From positions 1 to 17,004 of the forward strand of contig JBAXAO010000030.1 in assembly GCA_037142435.1 (NCBI GenBank): DNA of 17,004 nt, in the 5' to 3' direction. This DNA is from CAIMZW01 sp037142435 (lineage in GTDB: Bacteria; Actinomycetota; Actinomycetes; Nanopelagicales; Nanopelagicaceae). Each line of letters starts with the position of its first letter. Positions within the stretch are counted from its first letter, which is position 1. Made by a program: the position numbers and the translations under genes. Positions 1 to 7,546 of the stretch are shown here, piece after piece. A model generated the notes under the pieces. It saw only the letters and a program-made list of their open reading frames with translations, ran no database searches and was not told where the DNA came from.

Positions 1-81
1 CGTAAGAGCCACAATTAATAAGAGCAAGCACCTTTTGATAACGAAATCATCACGTTTAAGGCTGGCTAGGATTAGGCAACG

Positions 82-1761
82 ATGAGCGCCATTCGTCACC
101 ATTTGCTGAGCAAAAAGACAATATACCTATGGTCATTTCTCTTGACACTGGTTCTGGCGCTAGCCACTGCTGCAGGGCTGCACTTTCATGATGAGAATGT
201 CGAGCCCAAACTCCCACCAGTGGCCAAACACGCCGATATCCCAAGTCAGGCCCTAACCACCTACGCCGAATCTCTGGCAATCACCGCACCAGCCGATCTA
301 ACAACATATAAAGATTCCACTTGCGCCCCACTCGCCAAGGATTGGGTTGCTCAAGAAAATCAGCAAGTAGGCGCTCCCTACAACACGAAATTTTGGCAAA
401 ACCTCGATATCGCCAACCCGACGGGCAGCGTGCTATGGCTAGATAAGACTTCGGTTTCCTGCGGTGACAAAGTCACCATTCATGCATCCTCATACAACAC
501 CTGGCTGCCCAATTATGAAAATGGACCTAGAACTTTCCAAGCTTTACGAATTGGTTGGTACCAAGGCTCCGGTGCCAAAATGGTCTGGTCGGCAGCATCT
601 TTTAATTTAAAACGCCAACGTATTCCATTTGCAACTTCGGCAACACGAATGATTGAAACCAATTGGAAAGCAACCACGCAATTTGAAGTTGGTAAGGATT
701 GGAAACCCGGGTTTTACCTCATTATTTCTATATCGCCATCAGGAACTGTTGAAGGTTCCGCTCCGCTTATAGTTCGCAGTCCTTTAGGTAGTTCACCTTT
801 AGTTTTGGTCCATTCGACTATGACATGGTCGGCCTACAACACATTTGGTGGCAGGTCTCTCTATGTAGGGCCCGGGGCAACGCCGATAGCTAGACGCGCA
901 GAGCGCAGCCGAGTCGCTTCAATGGATCGACCTATCACCGGCAGCGGCGCTGAACATATCCATCGCGATGCAATTTCGTTGGTGCAATTTATGGAGAAAC
1001 AAGGGCTAAGCGTCGATCAGATCGCCGATACCGATCTTGATCAATGGCCATCAATAACCAAGAGCTACAACGGAATTGTCTATAGTGGACATGCTGAATA
1101 TTGGACCAGGCGCCAACTGGAAGCGACAATTGCCGCACGTAATTCCGGAGTCAACGTCGCCATCCTCGGCGGCAACACGGCGTATTGGCAAACTCGCGTT
1201 CAGGCATCTCCCATCGGTTCCTATCGCCGAGTAATTGAATATAGAGATGCGACCGAAGATCCTGTTATCAATCCATCTGAAGTCACTTTGCAATTTTCCG
1301 ATAAGCGTGTGAACTCCCCTGGTTGGCTGCTCACGGGCGGACAAAAATCAGGAGTTCATGTGTATGGAAATATCCAAGTCGTTAATACGCCACCTTGGCT
1401 AAATATTCCTACCGGCACCGTTCTTCGAGGTTGGGCTTCTGAAAGCGAGATCGAGCGCAGAAGCAACACTTCATCCGAACCGACAAATGTTCATGTAATG
1501 CTTTCGGGAACAATGACTCTTCGTGACCCGAAGACTGCCACCATGGCAATTCCTATGCACCCCACACAAGAGAGTGTTTGGTACACGACTTCTTCTGGCG
1601 CCGCCGTTTTTAATGCTGGAATAAGTATGTGGAGCTGCGACTTAATGCCCACGTGTTCAATTTCTACGGTGGACTCGGCAACAAGAGATTCGCTACAAAG
1701 TATTACCGGTCAGATTTTGACCTTATGGGGGCAGAAGGAGATCGGTAAGGTTCTCAAATGA
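82..1761 (+). CDS. Membrane-anchored N,N-dimethylformamidase large-subunit-like protein
   Basis: The 559-residue product starts with a basic tail and one hydrophobic helix (about residues 13-33), an uncleaved anchor or signal, so the body should lie outside the membrane. Residues about 110-235 look like a beta-sandwich typical of this family (note LRIGWYQGSGAKMVW, 155-169). Residues about 240-550 resemble the C-terminal domain of the DMFase beta subunit (DMFA2_C type): YNTFGG at 252-257, YSGHAEYW at 334-341 and GGNTAYW at 363-369. In true DMFase the active-site iron is held by two Tyr and one Glu. Tyr340 and Tyr368 are candidates here, but I cannot align the positions. The ATG follows TAGG repeats that may act as a weak ribosome site. 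The stop overlaps the next start by ATGA, so the pair is coupled. No small alpha subunit is encoded nearby, so real amidohydrolase activity is not assured. Confidence 0.8.
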   Translation: MSAIRHHLLSKKTIYLWSFLLTLVLALATAAGLHFHDENVEPKLPPVAKHADIPSQALTTYAESLAITAPADLTTYKDSTCAPLAKDWVAQENQQVGAPYNTKFWQNLDIANPTGSVLWLDKTSVSCGDKVTIHASSYNTWLPNYENGPRTFQALRIGWYQGSGAKMVWSAASFNLKRQRIPFATSATRMIETNWKATTQFEVGKDWKPGFYLIISISPSGTVEGSAPLIVRSPLGSSPLVLVHSTMTWSAYNTFGGRSLYVGPGATPIARRAERSRVASMDRPITGSGAEHIHRDAISLVQFMEKQGLSVDQIADTDLDQWPSITKSYNGIVYSGHAEYWTRRQLEATIAARNSGVNVAILGGNTAYWQTRVQASPIGSYRRVIEYRDATEDPVINPSEVTLQFSDKRVNSPGWLLTGGQKSGVHVYGNIQVVNTPPWLNIPTGTVLRGWASESEIERRSNTSSEPTNVHVMLSGTMTLRDPKTATMAIPMHPTQESVWYTTSSGAAVFNAGISMWSCDLMPTCSISTVDSATRDSLQSITGQILTLWGQKEIGKVLK

Positions 1762-2441
1762 GAGCACGGGATTATCACCTTCCCAATCTGCCGCACTGGC
1801 ACCAACCACATCATGGCGAACGACGTTGGCCCGTAACTTTCGTAACCGTGGTAGTCATCACTTTACAAATTCTCTTACCAAAATCTTTATCGCTCAAAGT
1901 ACAACCTTATATATCCGCAGTTGAAGCGCTTCTGGCCGTAGCGCTATTTATTATTAACCCCGGTCGCATTTCCGAGCACCGCAGCGAGCGCAGAATCCTT
2001 GGTATTGCCCTAATTTCCGTGATGACGATCTCTAACATCGCATCGGCAGCACGCCTCATTCAATCTCTCATTGATGGCTCTGTGACAAGTGCCAATAGTC
2101 TGCTGGCGTTTGGTGGATCAATCTGGCTAACAAACATCGTCGTTTTTAGTCTTTGGTATTGGGAGTTTGATCGTGGCGGCCCGGGTGCAAGGGCTCAGGC
2201 TTTAGATCCCTATCCCGATTTCCTTTTCCCGCAAATGACATCTCAGGAATTCGCGCCTGCACATTGGTCGCCTAACTTTTTCGATTACCTTTACATCTCT
2301 TTCACTAATGCGAGTGCTTTTAGTCCGACAGATGTGATGCCGTTAACAAGGTGGGCGAAGATGTTAATGATGATTCAATCAGCGACATCGTTGATCACAG
2401 TAGGTCTGGTTATCGCTCGCGCGGTCAATATTTTAAAGTAA
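1758..2441 (+). CDS. DUF1345-like multi-pass membrane protein
   Basis: This 227-residue protein has hydrophobic segments at about 27-45, 50-66, 80-103, 117-135 and 203-224, with a semi-hydrophobic segment at 174-190 that could be a re-entrant loop. The C-terminal half (FFDYLYISFTNASAF at 174-188, then a helix ending in RAVNIL) resembles the C-terminus of DUF1345 membrane proteins, whose function is not known. The arrangement recalls a two-helix ion-channel pore, but the selectivity-filter signature TVGYG is absent, so I do not call it a channel. Its ATG overlaps the stop of the DMFase-like gene (ATGA at 1758-1761), which implies co-translation and probably a shared role. Its stop codon directly abuts the stop of the FUSC gene on the other strand. 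Confidence 0.7.
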   Translation: MRARDYHLPNLPHWHQPHHGERRWPVTFVTVVVITLQILLPKSLSLKVQPYISAVEALLAVALFIINPGRISEHRSERRILGIALISVMTISNIASAARLIQSLIDGSVTSANSLLAFGGSIWLTNIVVFSLWYWEFDRGGPGARAQALDPYPDFLFPQMTSQEFAPAHWSPNFFDYLYISFTNASAFSPTDVMPLTRWAKMLMMIQSATSLITVGLVIARAVNILK

Positions 2442-3641
2442 CTAGAAATACTTTCGCCAAGATTTAGGTAAGCGCTTTTTCACTCTATTTCGCGCTCTCT
2501 TTGTCTGCTCTAGCGGCGAAACCTTCAACACCTTGTTGCCCGCAGGCTCATCGGGCGTCTCCACATCTTTAAGTGCGGGTGAGCTCTCATCCAATGAATC
2601 AGCAATCCGATCGATATTAGAGACCAAAGAAATACTTCGAACAAGTTGTTCCGGATCAGAGGTATCGGCGTCATCGATAAGTGACTCAGCCAGCGCTGCG
2701 CCTGCTTGACGAACTTCTTCACTAATAAGTCCATCCACAAACGGATCATCTTTAAACTCCATCTGTTGAATCTTGGCATTGATGCCGAAACTGGCCATCG
2801 AGAGCGCGTGGGCGATTTCCCGCTGAGTATCGGCAGGAATTCCGCCATCTACAGCCGAATCAAAGAGCGTTCTAGCGATCGTGCGAATTTGCACCACCGT
2901 ATGTTCAACCGCGACACCGCGGGTGTAAAGGTCCTCAGCAACATCTTGTTCGGCAGTTGGAAACCACCGCGCAAAACCGCGAGCTTCTAGTGCTTGGGCG
3001 CGAATGAGCGGAATCTCCTCGACCAATAAACGTGCTCGTGCCAGCCAAGACCCAGCGTCATCCTGGGTATATCCAGCCGCTACTCCTTCTGACATTTCTC
3101 CGAGGAGGTGCGAAGAACGCAATCCTAAGGAAGTGATTTGATCATGAGCCCGGCCAGCAGGGGTCTTGGGATGCGAAAAGTATGAGAACACAATTGCTAC
3201 AGCCGCACCAATTAATGTAGACATCAATCGATGAAGGGCAGTGCTTTCGCTCAAGCCCGGACCAATGACGATCAAGGCGGTCACTGGAACATTTATCGAA
3301 GCGACTTCACCCAGGTGTAGAGCTCGGGCTACGACCGAACACAAAATGACCGTGGCACCAACTGCGATGAACCCAAAGTGGAAAAGCCAGACCGTTAATA
3401 ACGCAACTCCGGCGCCAATCGCAGTACCAACGATTTGGCCGAAACCTTCGCGCACGGATTTGTGAAGAGATACTCGGATACTCAAGCTGCAGACGATGGC
3501 TGCGACCAGTCCACCTTTGTGCAGCGCCAAGTCCCCTACTTGCCAGGCCGTAGCTGCTGCTAATGCAGAGACAGAGATCTGGCGCACCCAAATTCGACGG
3601 TCAGTAAAAAGTTTGACGATCCGATTCCAGGAATTCTTCAC
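2442..3641 (-). CDS. FUSC / aromatic-acid-exporter family membrane protein
   Basis: The 399-residue product has about six membrane helices in the first 156 residues (about 20-36, 43-55, 66-86, 89-106, 117-129, 138-156), then a long, mostly helical soluble region (165-375) and a very basic tail (KRARNRVKKRLPKSWRK). This one-bundle plus cytoplasmic-domain layout fits FUSC/ArAE-type proteins, some of which export aromatic acids; the substrate here is unknown. The start is GTG at 3641. An in-frame TGA lies four codons upstream, so no longer start exists, and no good Shine-Dalgarno sequence is seen. The gene begins 13 bases after the stop of the CopD-like gene and is probably translated from the same transcript. 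Confidence 0.8.
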   Translation of the reverse strand: MKNSWNRIVKLFTDRRIWVRQISVSALAAATAWQVGDLALHKGGLVAAIVCSLSIRVSLHKSVREGFGQIVGTAIGAGVALLTVWLFHFGFIAVGATVILCSVVARALHLGEVASINVPVTALIVIGPGLSESTALHRLMSTLIGAAVAIVFSYFSHPKTPAGRAHDQITSLGLRSSHLLGEMSEGVAAGYTQDDAGSWLARARLLVEEIPLIRAQALEARGFARWFPTAEQDVAEDLYTRGVAVEHTVVQIRTIARTLFDSAVDGGIPADTQREIAHALSMASFGINAKIQQMEFKDDPFVDGLISEEVRQAGAALAESLIDDADTSDPEQLVRSISLVSNIDRIADSLDESSPALKDVETPDEPAGNKVLKVSPLEQTKRARNRVKKRLPKSWRKYF

Positions 3642-3654
3642 GTCGATGTATCAA

Positions 3655-4074
3655 CTATCCGGCTAGGAGAACGCCTAGGTAAGTTGCCGCCAATGCGGTC
3701 GCTCCACTGATCGAGCCCCACAAAGCGATGGATTTTGTATTTTTGGCGCGAGCATGAACCAGCGCGGCAACACCAGAGAGCAAAACGACAGTCATTTTTA
3801 TGCCCAGAACCATGTGGTAATTACCTGAGGCGCTGGCGGGGACCTTGGCCATGTTCCATGCACCAGTGAGAATCAAGAGGCCAAAAGCTGGCCAGGCAAT
3901 TCGGTTAAAACCTCGGGCCACAACGCGGGGTAGTTCGGGATCGCGCTTACGCAACAGCGGGACCAGACCGGCGAGGGTAAATTGCCCGCCCACCCAAATG
4001 GTCGCACCGATAACGTGGAGGAAGAGTCGGAGGCTATCTAAGGCGGAGGCGAGCTCTGGCGTATGCATGAACAA
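3655..4074 (-). CDS. CopD-like four-helix membrane protein
   Basis: The 139-residue product has four membrane helices at about 14-34, 57-76, 88-107 and 117-137. Helix 1 carries LRLFLHVIGATIWVGG (15-30, with His20 and Trp27), a pattern typical of CopD-like and related heme/copper-associated membrane domains. FNRIAWPAFGLLILTG (56-71) and His107 in helix 3 also fit. Whether it binds copper or heme is unproved. The start is ambiguous: TTG at 4074 lies 7 bases after a run of six G on the minus strand (4087-4082) that can act as ribosome site, whereas ATG at 4068 lies 13 bases away. I prefer TTG. It heads a two-gene operon with the FUSC gene and is divergent from the response-regulator operon across a 145-base gap. 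Confidence 0.7.
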   Translation of the reverse strand: MFMHTPELASALDSLRLFLHVIGATIWVGGQFTLAGLVPLLRKRDPELPRVVARGFNRIAWPAFGLLILTGAWNMAKVPASASGNYHMVLGIKMTVVLLSGVAALVHARAKNTKSIALWGSISGATALAATYLGVLLAG

Positions 4075-4090
4075 AGATTAGCCCCCCAAT

Positions 4091-4200
4091 ACCTCACGTT
4101 TTGCTCGCAGTTCCCTTTCAACTTCTACACAATTTTGAAAAACCTGAAAAGTCACTTATCTCACAATTTATTACGAAGTAGGCTAGAAACCTCACATTTT
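4091..4200. repeat. Pair of 12-base direct repeats in divergent promoter region
   Basis: ACCTCACGTTTT (4091-4102) and ACCTCACATTTT (4189-4200) differ at one base and flank the intergenic region between the CopD-like gene and the receiver gene. The second copy lies just downstream of a candidate -10 element, where a repressor or activator could act. They may be regulator sites, but with so few bases chance is not excluded. Confidence 0.35.
4179..4184 (+). promoter_or_regulatory. Candidate -10 element of the signalling operon
   Basis: TAGGCT matches the TANNNT form of actinobacterial -10 boxes. A weak -35 (TTATCT, 4156-4161) sits 17 bases upstream. Transcription would start near 4191, giving a leader of about 29 bases that contains GAAAGGCAGG (4203-4212) as ribosome site for the TTG start at 4220. 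Confidence 0.35.
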
Positions 4201-4219
4201 ACGAAAGGCAGGCTGGCGA

Positions 4220-4624
4220 TTGGCGCAATCTAACTCACTGCTTCTCGTCGTCGACGATAACAAGGACATCCGCGAGCTGCTCAAGCACATCCTGACTCTC
4301 AACGGCTTTGACGTCCAAGAGGCGGCCGAAGGGGCAACCGCCCTTCGTTTGATCGACGAGTCTCGCCCCGCCCTGGTTCTTCTCGATGTGATGATGCCAG
4401 GACTTTCTGGTTATGACGTTGTTGAAAAAGTGAGGGAACACCCGGATATCCAGGTTTCTGAAGTCCCGATTTTGATGATCACCGCAAAATCTCAAATCGC
4501 CGATGTCGAATCTGGCATGGCCTCGGGCGCAAATGATTACCTGATCAAGCCATTTCGACCTGCCGCACTCATGGAAAAAGTTTCCGAGATGCTAGTTGCC
4601 AAAGTTAAGGATGATGCGATCTAG
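4220..4624 (+). CDS. Receiver-only response regulator
   Basis: The product is a single CheY-like receiver of 134 residues with no output domain. Key residues are present: acidic pair Asp12-Asp13, phospho-acceptor Asp56 in LLDVMMPG, Thr88 and Lys110 in the KPF motif. The likely start is TTG at 4220, with AGG at 4210-4212 seven bases before it. It is the first gene of an operon whose kinase (5216-7546) has a C-terminal HPt-like domain but no receiver. I infer that this protein carries phosphate between the kinase core and that HPt domain, as Spo0F does between kinase and Spo0B. It might instead be a phosphate sink or bind an unlinked target. The stop TAG directly abuts the next ATG. Confidence 0.9.
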   Translation: MAQSNSLLLVVDDNKDIRELLKHILTLNGFDVQEAAEGATALRLIDESRPALVLLDVMMPGLSGYDVVEKVREHPDIQVSEVPILMITAKSQIADVESGMASGANDYLIKPFRPAALMEKVSEMLVAKVKDDAI

Positions 4625-5200
4625 ATGAAACTCAACAAAATTAACTCCAAGAGTGCGACCTCTTTAATTTTATCTGCAGCAATTGCACTGATTTTGACTG
4701 GGTGCGGTTCAACCAAAACTCCCGAAGCAATTCCGTCTCAGTCTGCAACTCCTAGCGCCTCACCTTCAAACCCCTATGGCGCGGCGCCCATCGATCCACC
4801 GGCTTTAACCGATCCTCTCTTAACTGTCTCGAAAGGTTCCACCTCTTCGGTCTTGACCATGGCCCAGTTGATCGCACTAGGCACCAGCGACATTTCTATT
4901 AACGAACCATTCGTGAAACAACGACAAACTTTCACAGTTATTCCACTCACCACAATCTTTGCACTTGCTTCCATCTCAGGCAGCGATTCGGTGGATACCA
5001 AAGCTCTCAATGATTATGTCTATACAAATACGGCCGCCAAATTTGTAGAAGCCAAAGGTTATTTGGCTATCAAACGTAATGGCTTGGATATTCCCTTTGA
5101 CCAAGGTGGACCTATTCGCATCGTCTTTCCAGATGACAGCACTTGGACAAAATTCCTCGATCCCTGGAACTGGTCTCTCAGCTCAATCTCGGTCAAATAG
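4625..5200 (+). CDS. Lipoprotein with SUOX-like (molybdopterin-oxidoreductase-like) fold domain
   Basis: The 191-residue product has a lipoprotein signal with lipobox LTGC (Cys27), a Ser/Pro/Thr-rich linker (about 28-60) and one small domain (about 62-191). The domain pattern (TMAQLIAL near 79-86, ALNDYVY, GYLAIKRNGLDIPF, GGPIRIVFPDD, a terminal WNWSLSSISV) resembles small proteins of the oxidoreductase molybdopterin-binding (sulfite-oxidase-like) fold. After Cys27 there is no other cysteine, so the thiolate that binds molybdenum in active enzymes is missing. I therefore infer a binding or sensing role. The ATG starts immediately after the receiver gene's stop, and the sensor kinase follows 15 bases downstream. 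This suggests the lipoprotein presents a signal to the kinase's extracytoplasmic domain. The family call is moderate; the lipoprotein call is strong. Confidence 0.75.
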   Translation: MKLNKINSKSATSLILSAAIALILTGCGSTKTPEAIPSQSATPSASPSNPYGAAPIDPPALTDPLLTVSKGSTSSVLTMAQLIALGTSDISINEPFVKQRQTFTVIPLTTIFALASISGSDSVDTKALNDYVYTNTAAKFVEAKGYLAIKRNGLDIPFDQGGPIRIVFPDDSTWTKFLDPWNWSLSSISVK

Positions 5201-5215
5201 TTCGGTGATTTATTA

Positions 5216-7546
5216 ATGCCCGATCTTCCTCAGAGCGCCTCTTTAACCAACGCTCGTTTTAGACTCAATATTGGGCAAACCGCACTAGCTAGCCTTTGCG
5301 CCATGATTTTGGTGGCACTCTCTATTAGTACGTACCAGGCATCAAGAACTTCTTTTCGAGAAGCCAGTGTTCTCAGCGAAGCTGAAGCCCCAGCAGCATC
5401 TTTAATCTTTACCCAGCGTGAATCCTTGGTTTACGCAGCTCGGGTCGGAGAGTGGCTGGGTGGAACTATTGCAAGGCGCGAAGTGCAGATCGCGCGCGCG
5501 TTATTGGCTCAACGCCTCAATGTCGTTACTTACGACAACCGCACCACTGGTGCAACTGCCACCCCCGAATACCTCAGTTCGCTTAAATCCTTGGATAGCA
5601 TCATTGATTCGGCTCCTCCCGGTATCCTCGGCGAGGCCGACCAACATGTTCGTTTTACGATGGCCCACCCCTATCTTGATCAATTTATATCTGCATCTAG
5701 GGACGTAGTCGTTCAGTACCAACAGGAGATTGATAAGCAGCTCAATACTGATGCACATAGCCGAGCCGCCAGTTCTGAAAGAATTCTCTTTTTACTTTAT
5801 TCATTGATCATTCTTGGCATCATCTTGCTTCTCTGGATTGGTATCACTGTGCTACGCAGATATCGGCTGGCGCGATTACAGATTGCGCATGACACGTTGA
5901 CACTCGAGCATGCTCAGAACCAACTCGATGAACTCACCCACACTCTTGAAGAAAAACGCCTTGCAGATCAAGCCGAGATTGATAGTCGTGATGCTATGCG
6001 CTACGCCTCTCGTGCCATTTCCATTTCCATTCGTGAGTTCTCCGAACAGCAAGATATGGCCGAGAATTTCTGTGCCCGTGTCGGCGAAGTGTTCGGATCG
6101 GACTACGTTGGCGTTGAAACTTTTCCAGATGATCGCGTTTCGAGAATCCAGAGCTCTTGGGTAACCCCAAGACGCCGTGGATCCCTAACAAATCTTTACT
6201 TGGATCCAGAACATCTTCGGGACACGATTTCAACTCTGTGGGCCGAATCCTCTCTGCTCTTTCTTAGCCAAGATGATCTCATCGAACTACTCGACCCAGC
6301 CCGACAAGCCATCGCCGATCAATTTAGGTTAACTTTGGATCAAAATGGTTTTAAGAATATTTTGCTCCTTCCGATCGGTGAGGGCAGCAAGGCTTTCGGT
6401 TATGTGTTAGTGGGCACTTCGGATCAAGGTCGTGAATGGGATGAGTACTCACGTCAAACTTTGCAATTCCTTGGAGCACACTTGGCTTATAGCATCGTCG
6501 AAAGCGAACTTCTCGCAACTCAAAGAGTTGTTGAAGAACTTGAAGCTCTGAACGTTGCCAAGAACGATTTCATTTCCACCGTAAATCACGAGCTGCGCAC
6601 GCCACTTACTTCAATCATTGGTTATATCGATCTCTTAAAAGACCTTCCTAAAGAAGATGTGAGCGAGCAGGCAGGGGCCTTCCTGCAAACACTGGATAGA
6701 AACGCACTGGCTCTTCTCGATCTGGTCGAGAGCATGCTCTCACTCTCTCGTTTGGATTCTAATGAGCAAATCGTCGCTTCCCAGGAAATCGACCTCCTTA
6801 AGATTCTTAAGAATGCAATTTTCGTCCTTGAGCCCACGGCCGCGACCAAGAACATCAAAGTAGATATCCGCGCAAATAGTCCAGAAGATAAATATTTGGT
6901 ATCTGGCGATTCGGGGCAACTTTCCCAAGTCTTTATCAACTTGGTGTCGAACGCCATCAAATTCAGTCATGAAAACACTGAAGTCATCGTCGGAATATCC
7001 CGCACAGCAAATGCCAGGGGCGAAGATGTCGTCCGAACCAGCGTCACGGACACTGGAATCGGTATTCCACAGCACGATATTGACAATCTCTTTACTCGTT
7101 TTTTCCGTGCTCAGAACGCTGTTGAAGGTCAGGTGCCAGGAACTGGTCTGGGGTTGGCGATTGTCGATCGCATTGTGAAATTCCATGGCGGGCAAGTAAG
7201 CGTTGAATCCGAACTAGGAAAGGGAACCACGATGACTACGGAGATTCCAACTGTTATGGGGAGAGTCGATGCCCTAGTAGCCGCTCGCCGCGAGGGTGTT
7301 CTGGCGCGAGCAATTAGCGCTCTGACAGCTGCCGCCCCGGAAAACCTTTTCAATGTTGCCCACGAGATGGCCGGTGCTATCGGAATGTACTCCTTCGAAC
7401 TAGAAGGCGAAGAGTTACGAGATTTTTCACATTGGGTTCGAAACAACCTCACAGCACCACAAGAAGAAATAGAAACCGAACGCGAAGCCATTTTGGCCAA
7501 GTTGCAGAAACGCTACACACAACTTCAGGGAGAAGGAGCTAAGTAA
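5216..7546 (+). CDS. Sensor histidine kinase with GAF-like domain and C-terminal HPt-like domain
   Basis: The 776-residue membrane kinase is laid out as TM1 (about 22-42), an extracytoplasmic helical domain (43-188), TM2 (190-213), a coiled coil (215-255), a GAF-like region (about 265-430) and HisKA with phospho-acceptor His458 in NHELRTPL. The HATPase_c domain has an N box (Asn575, Asn579), G1 DTGIGIP (612-618), F box FTRFFR (626-631) and G2 GTGLGLAI (642-649). The last about 95 residues form a further helical unit with AHEMAGAIGMYSF (715-727), which matches the HPt pattern H-x-[LM]-A-G; His716 would be the acceptor. No receiver lies between ATPase and HPt. The ATG at 5216 has GGTGA (5204-5208) seven bases upstream. 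The extracytoplasmic segment RREVQIARALLAQRL (87-101) is strikingly amphipathic; I believe similar kinases occur in other actinobacteria, but its ligand is unknown. Confidence 0.92.
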   Translation: MPDLPQSASLTNARFRLNIGQTALASLCAMILVALSISTYQASRTSFREASVLSEAEAPAASLIFTQRESLVYAARVGEWLGGTIARREVQIARALLAQRLNVVTYDNRTTGATATPEYLSSLKSLDSIIDSAPPGILGEADQHVRFTMAHPYLDQFISASRDVVVQYQQEIDKQLNTDAHSRAASSERILFLLYSLIILGIILLLWIGITVLRRYRLARLQIAHDTLTLEHAQNQLDELTHTLEEKRLADQAEIDSRDAMRYASRAISISIREFSEQQDMAENFCARVGEVFGSDYVGVETFPDDRVSRIQSSWVTPRRRGSLTNLYLDPEHLRDTISTLWAESSLLFLSQDDLIELLDPARQAIADQFRLTLDQNGFKNILLLPIGEGSKAFGYVLVGTSDQGREWDEYSRQTLQFLGAHLAYSIVESELLATQRVVEELEALNVAKNDFISTVNHELRTPLTSIIGYIDLLKDLPKEDVSEQAGAFLQTLDRNALALLDLVESMLSLSRLDSNEQIVASQEIDLLKILKNAIFVLEPTAATKNIKVDIRANSPEDKYLVSGDSGQLSQVFINLVSNAIKFSHENTEVIVGISRTANARGEDVVRTSVTDTGIGIPQHDIDNLFTRFFRAQNAVEGQVPGTGLGLAIVDRIVKFHGGQVSVESELGKGTTMTTEIPTVMGRVDALVAARREGVLARAISALTAAAPENLFNVAHEMAGAIGMYSFELEGEELRDFSHWVRNNLTAPQEEIETEREAILAKLQKRYTQLQGEGAK

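Noticed and set aside
1051..1344. Antisense reading frame inside the DMFase-like gene
   Set aside because: It is a shadow of the plus-strand gene, whose protein motifs are clear over this stretch.
2277..2441. Potassium-channel pore in the DUF1345-like protein
   Set aside because: The two-helix shape is suggestive, but the TVGYG filter is absent and the segment fits the DUF1345 C-terminus better.
6740..7195. 151-codon antisense frame inside the kinase gene
   Set aside because: It lies fully under the HisKA/HATPase coding region, has no recognisable domain and no start signal.
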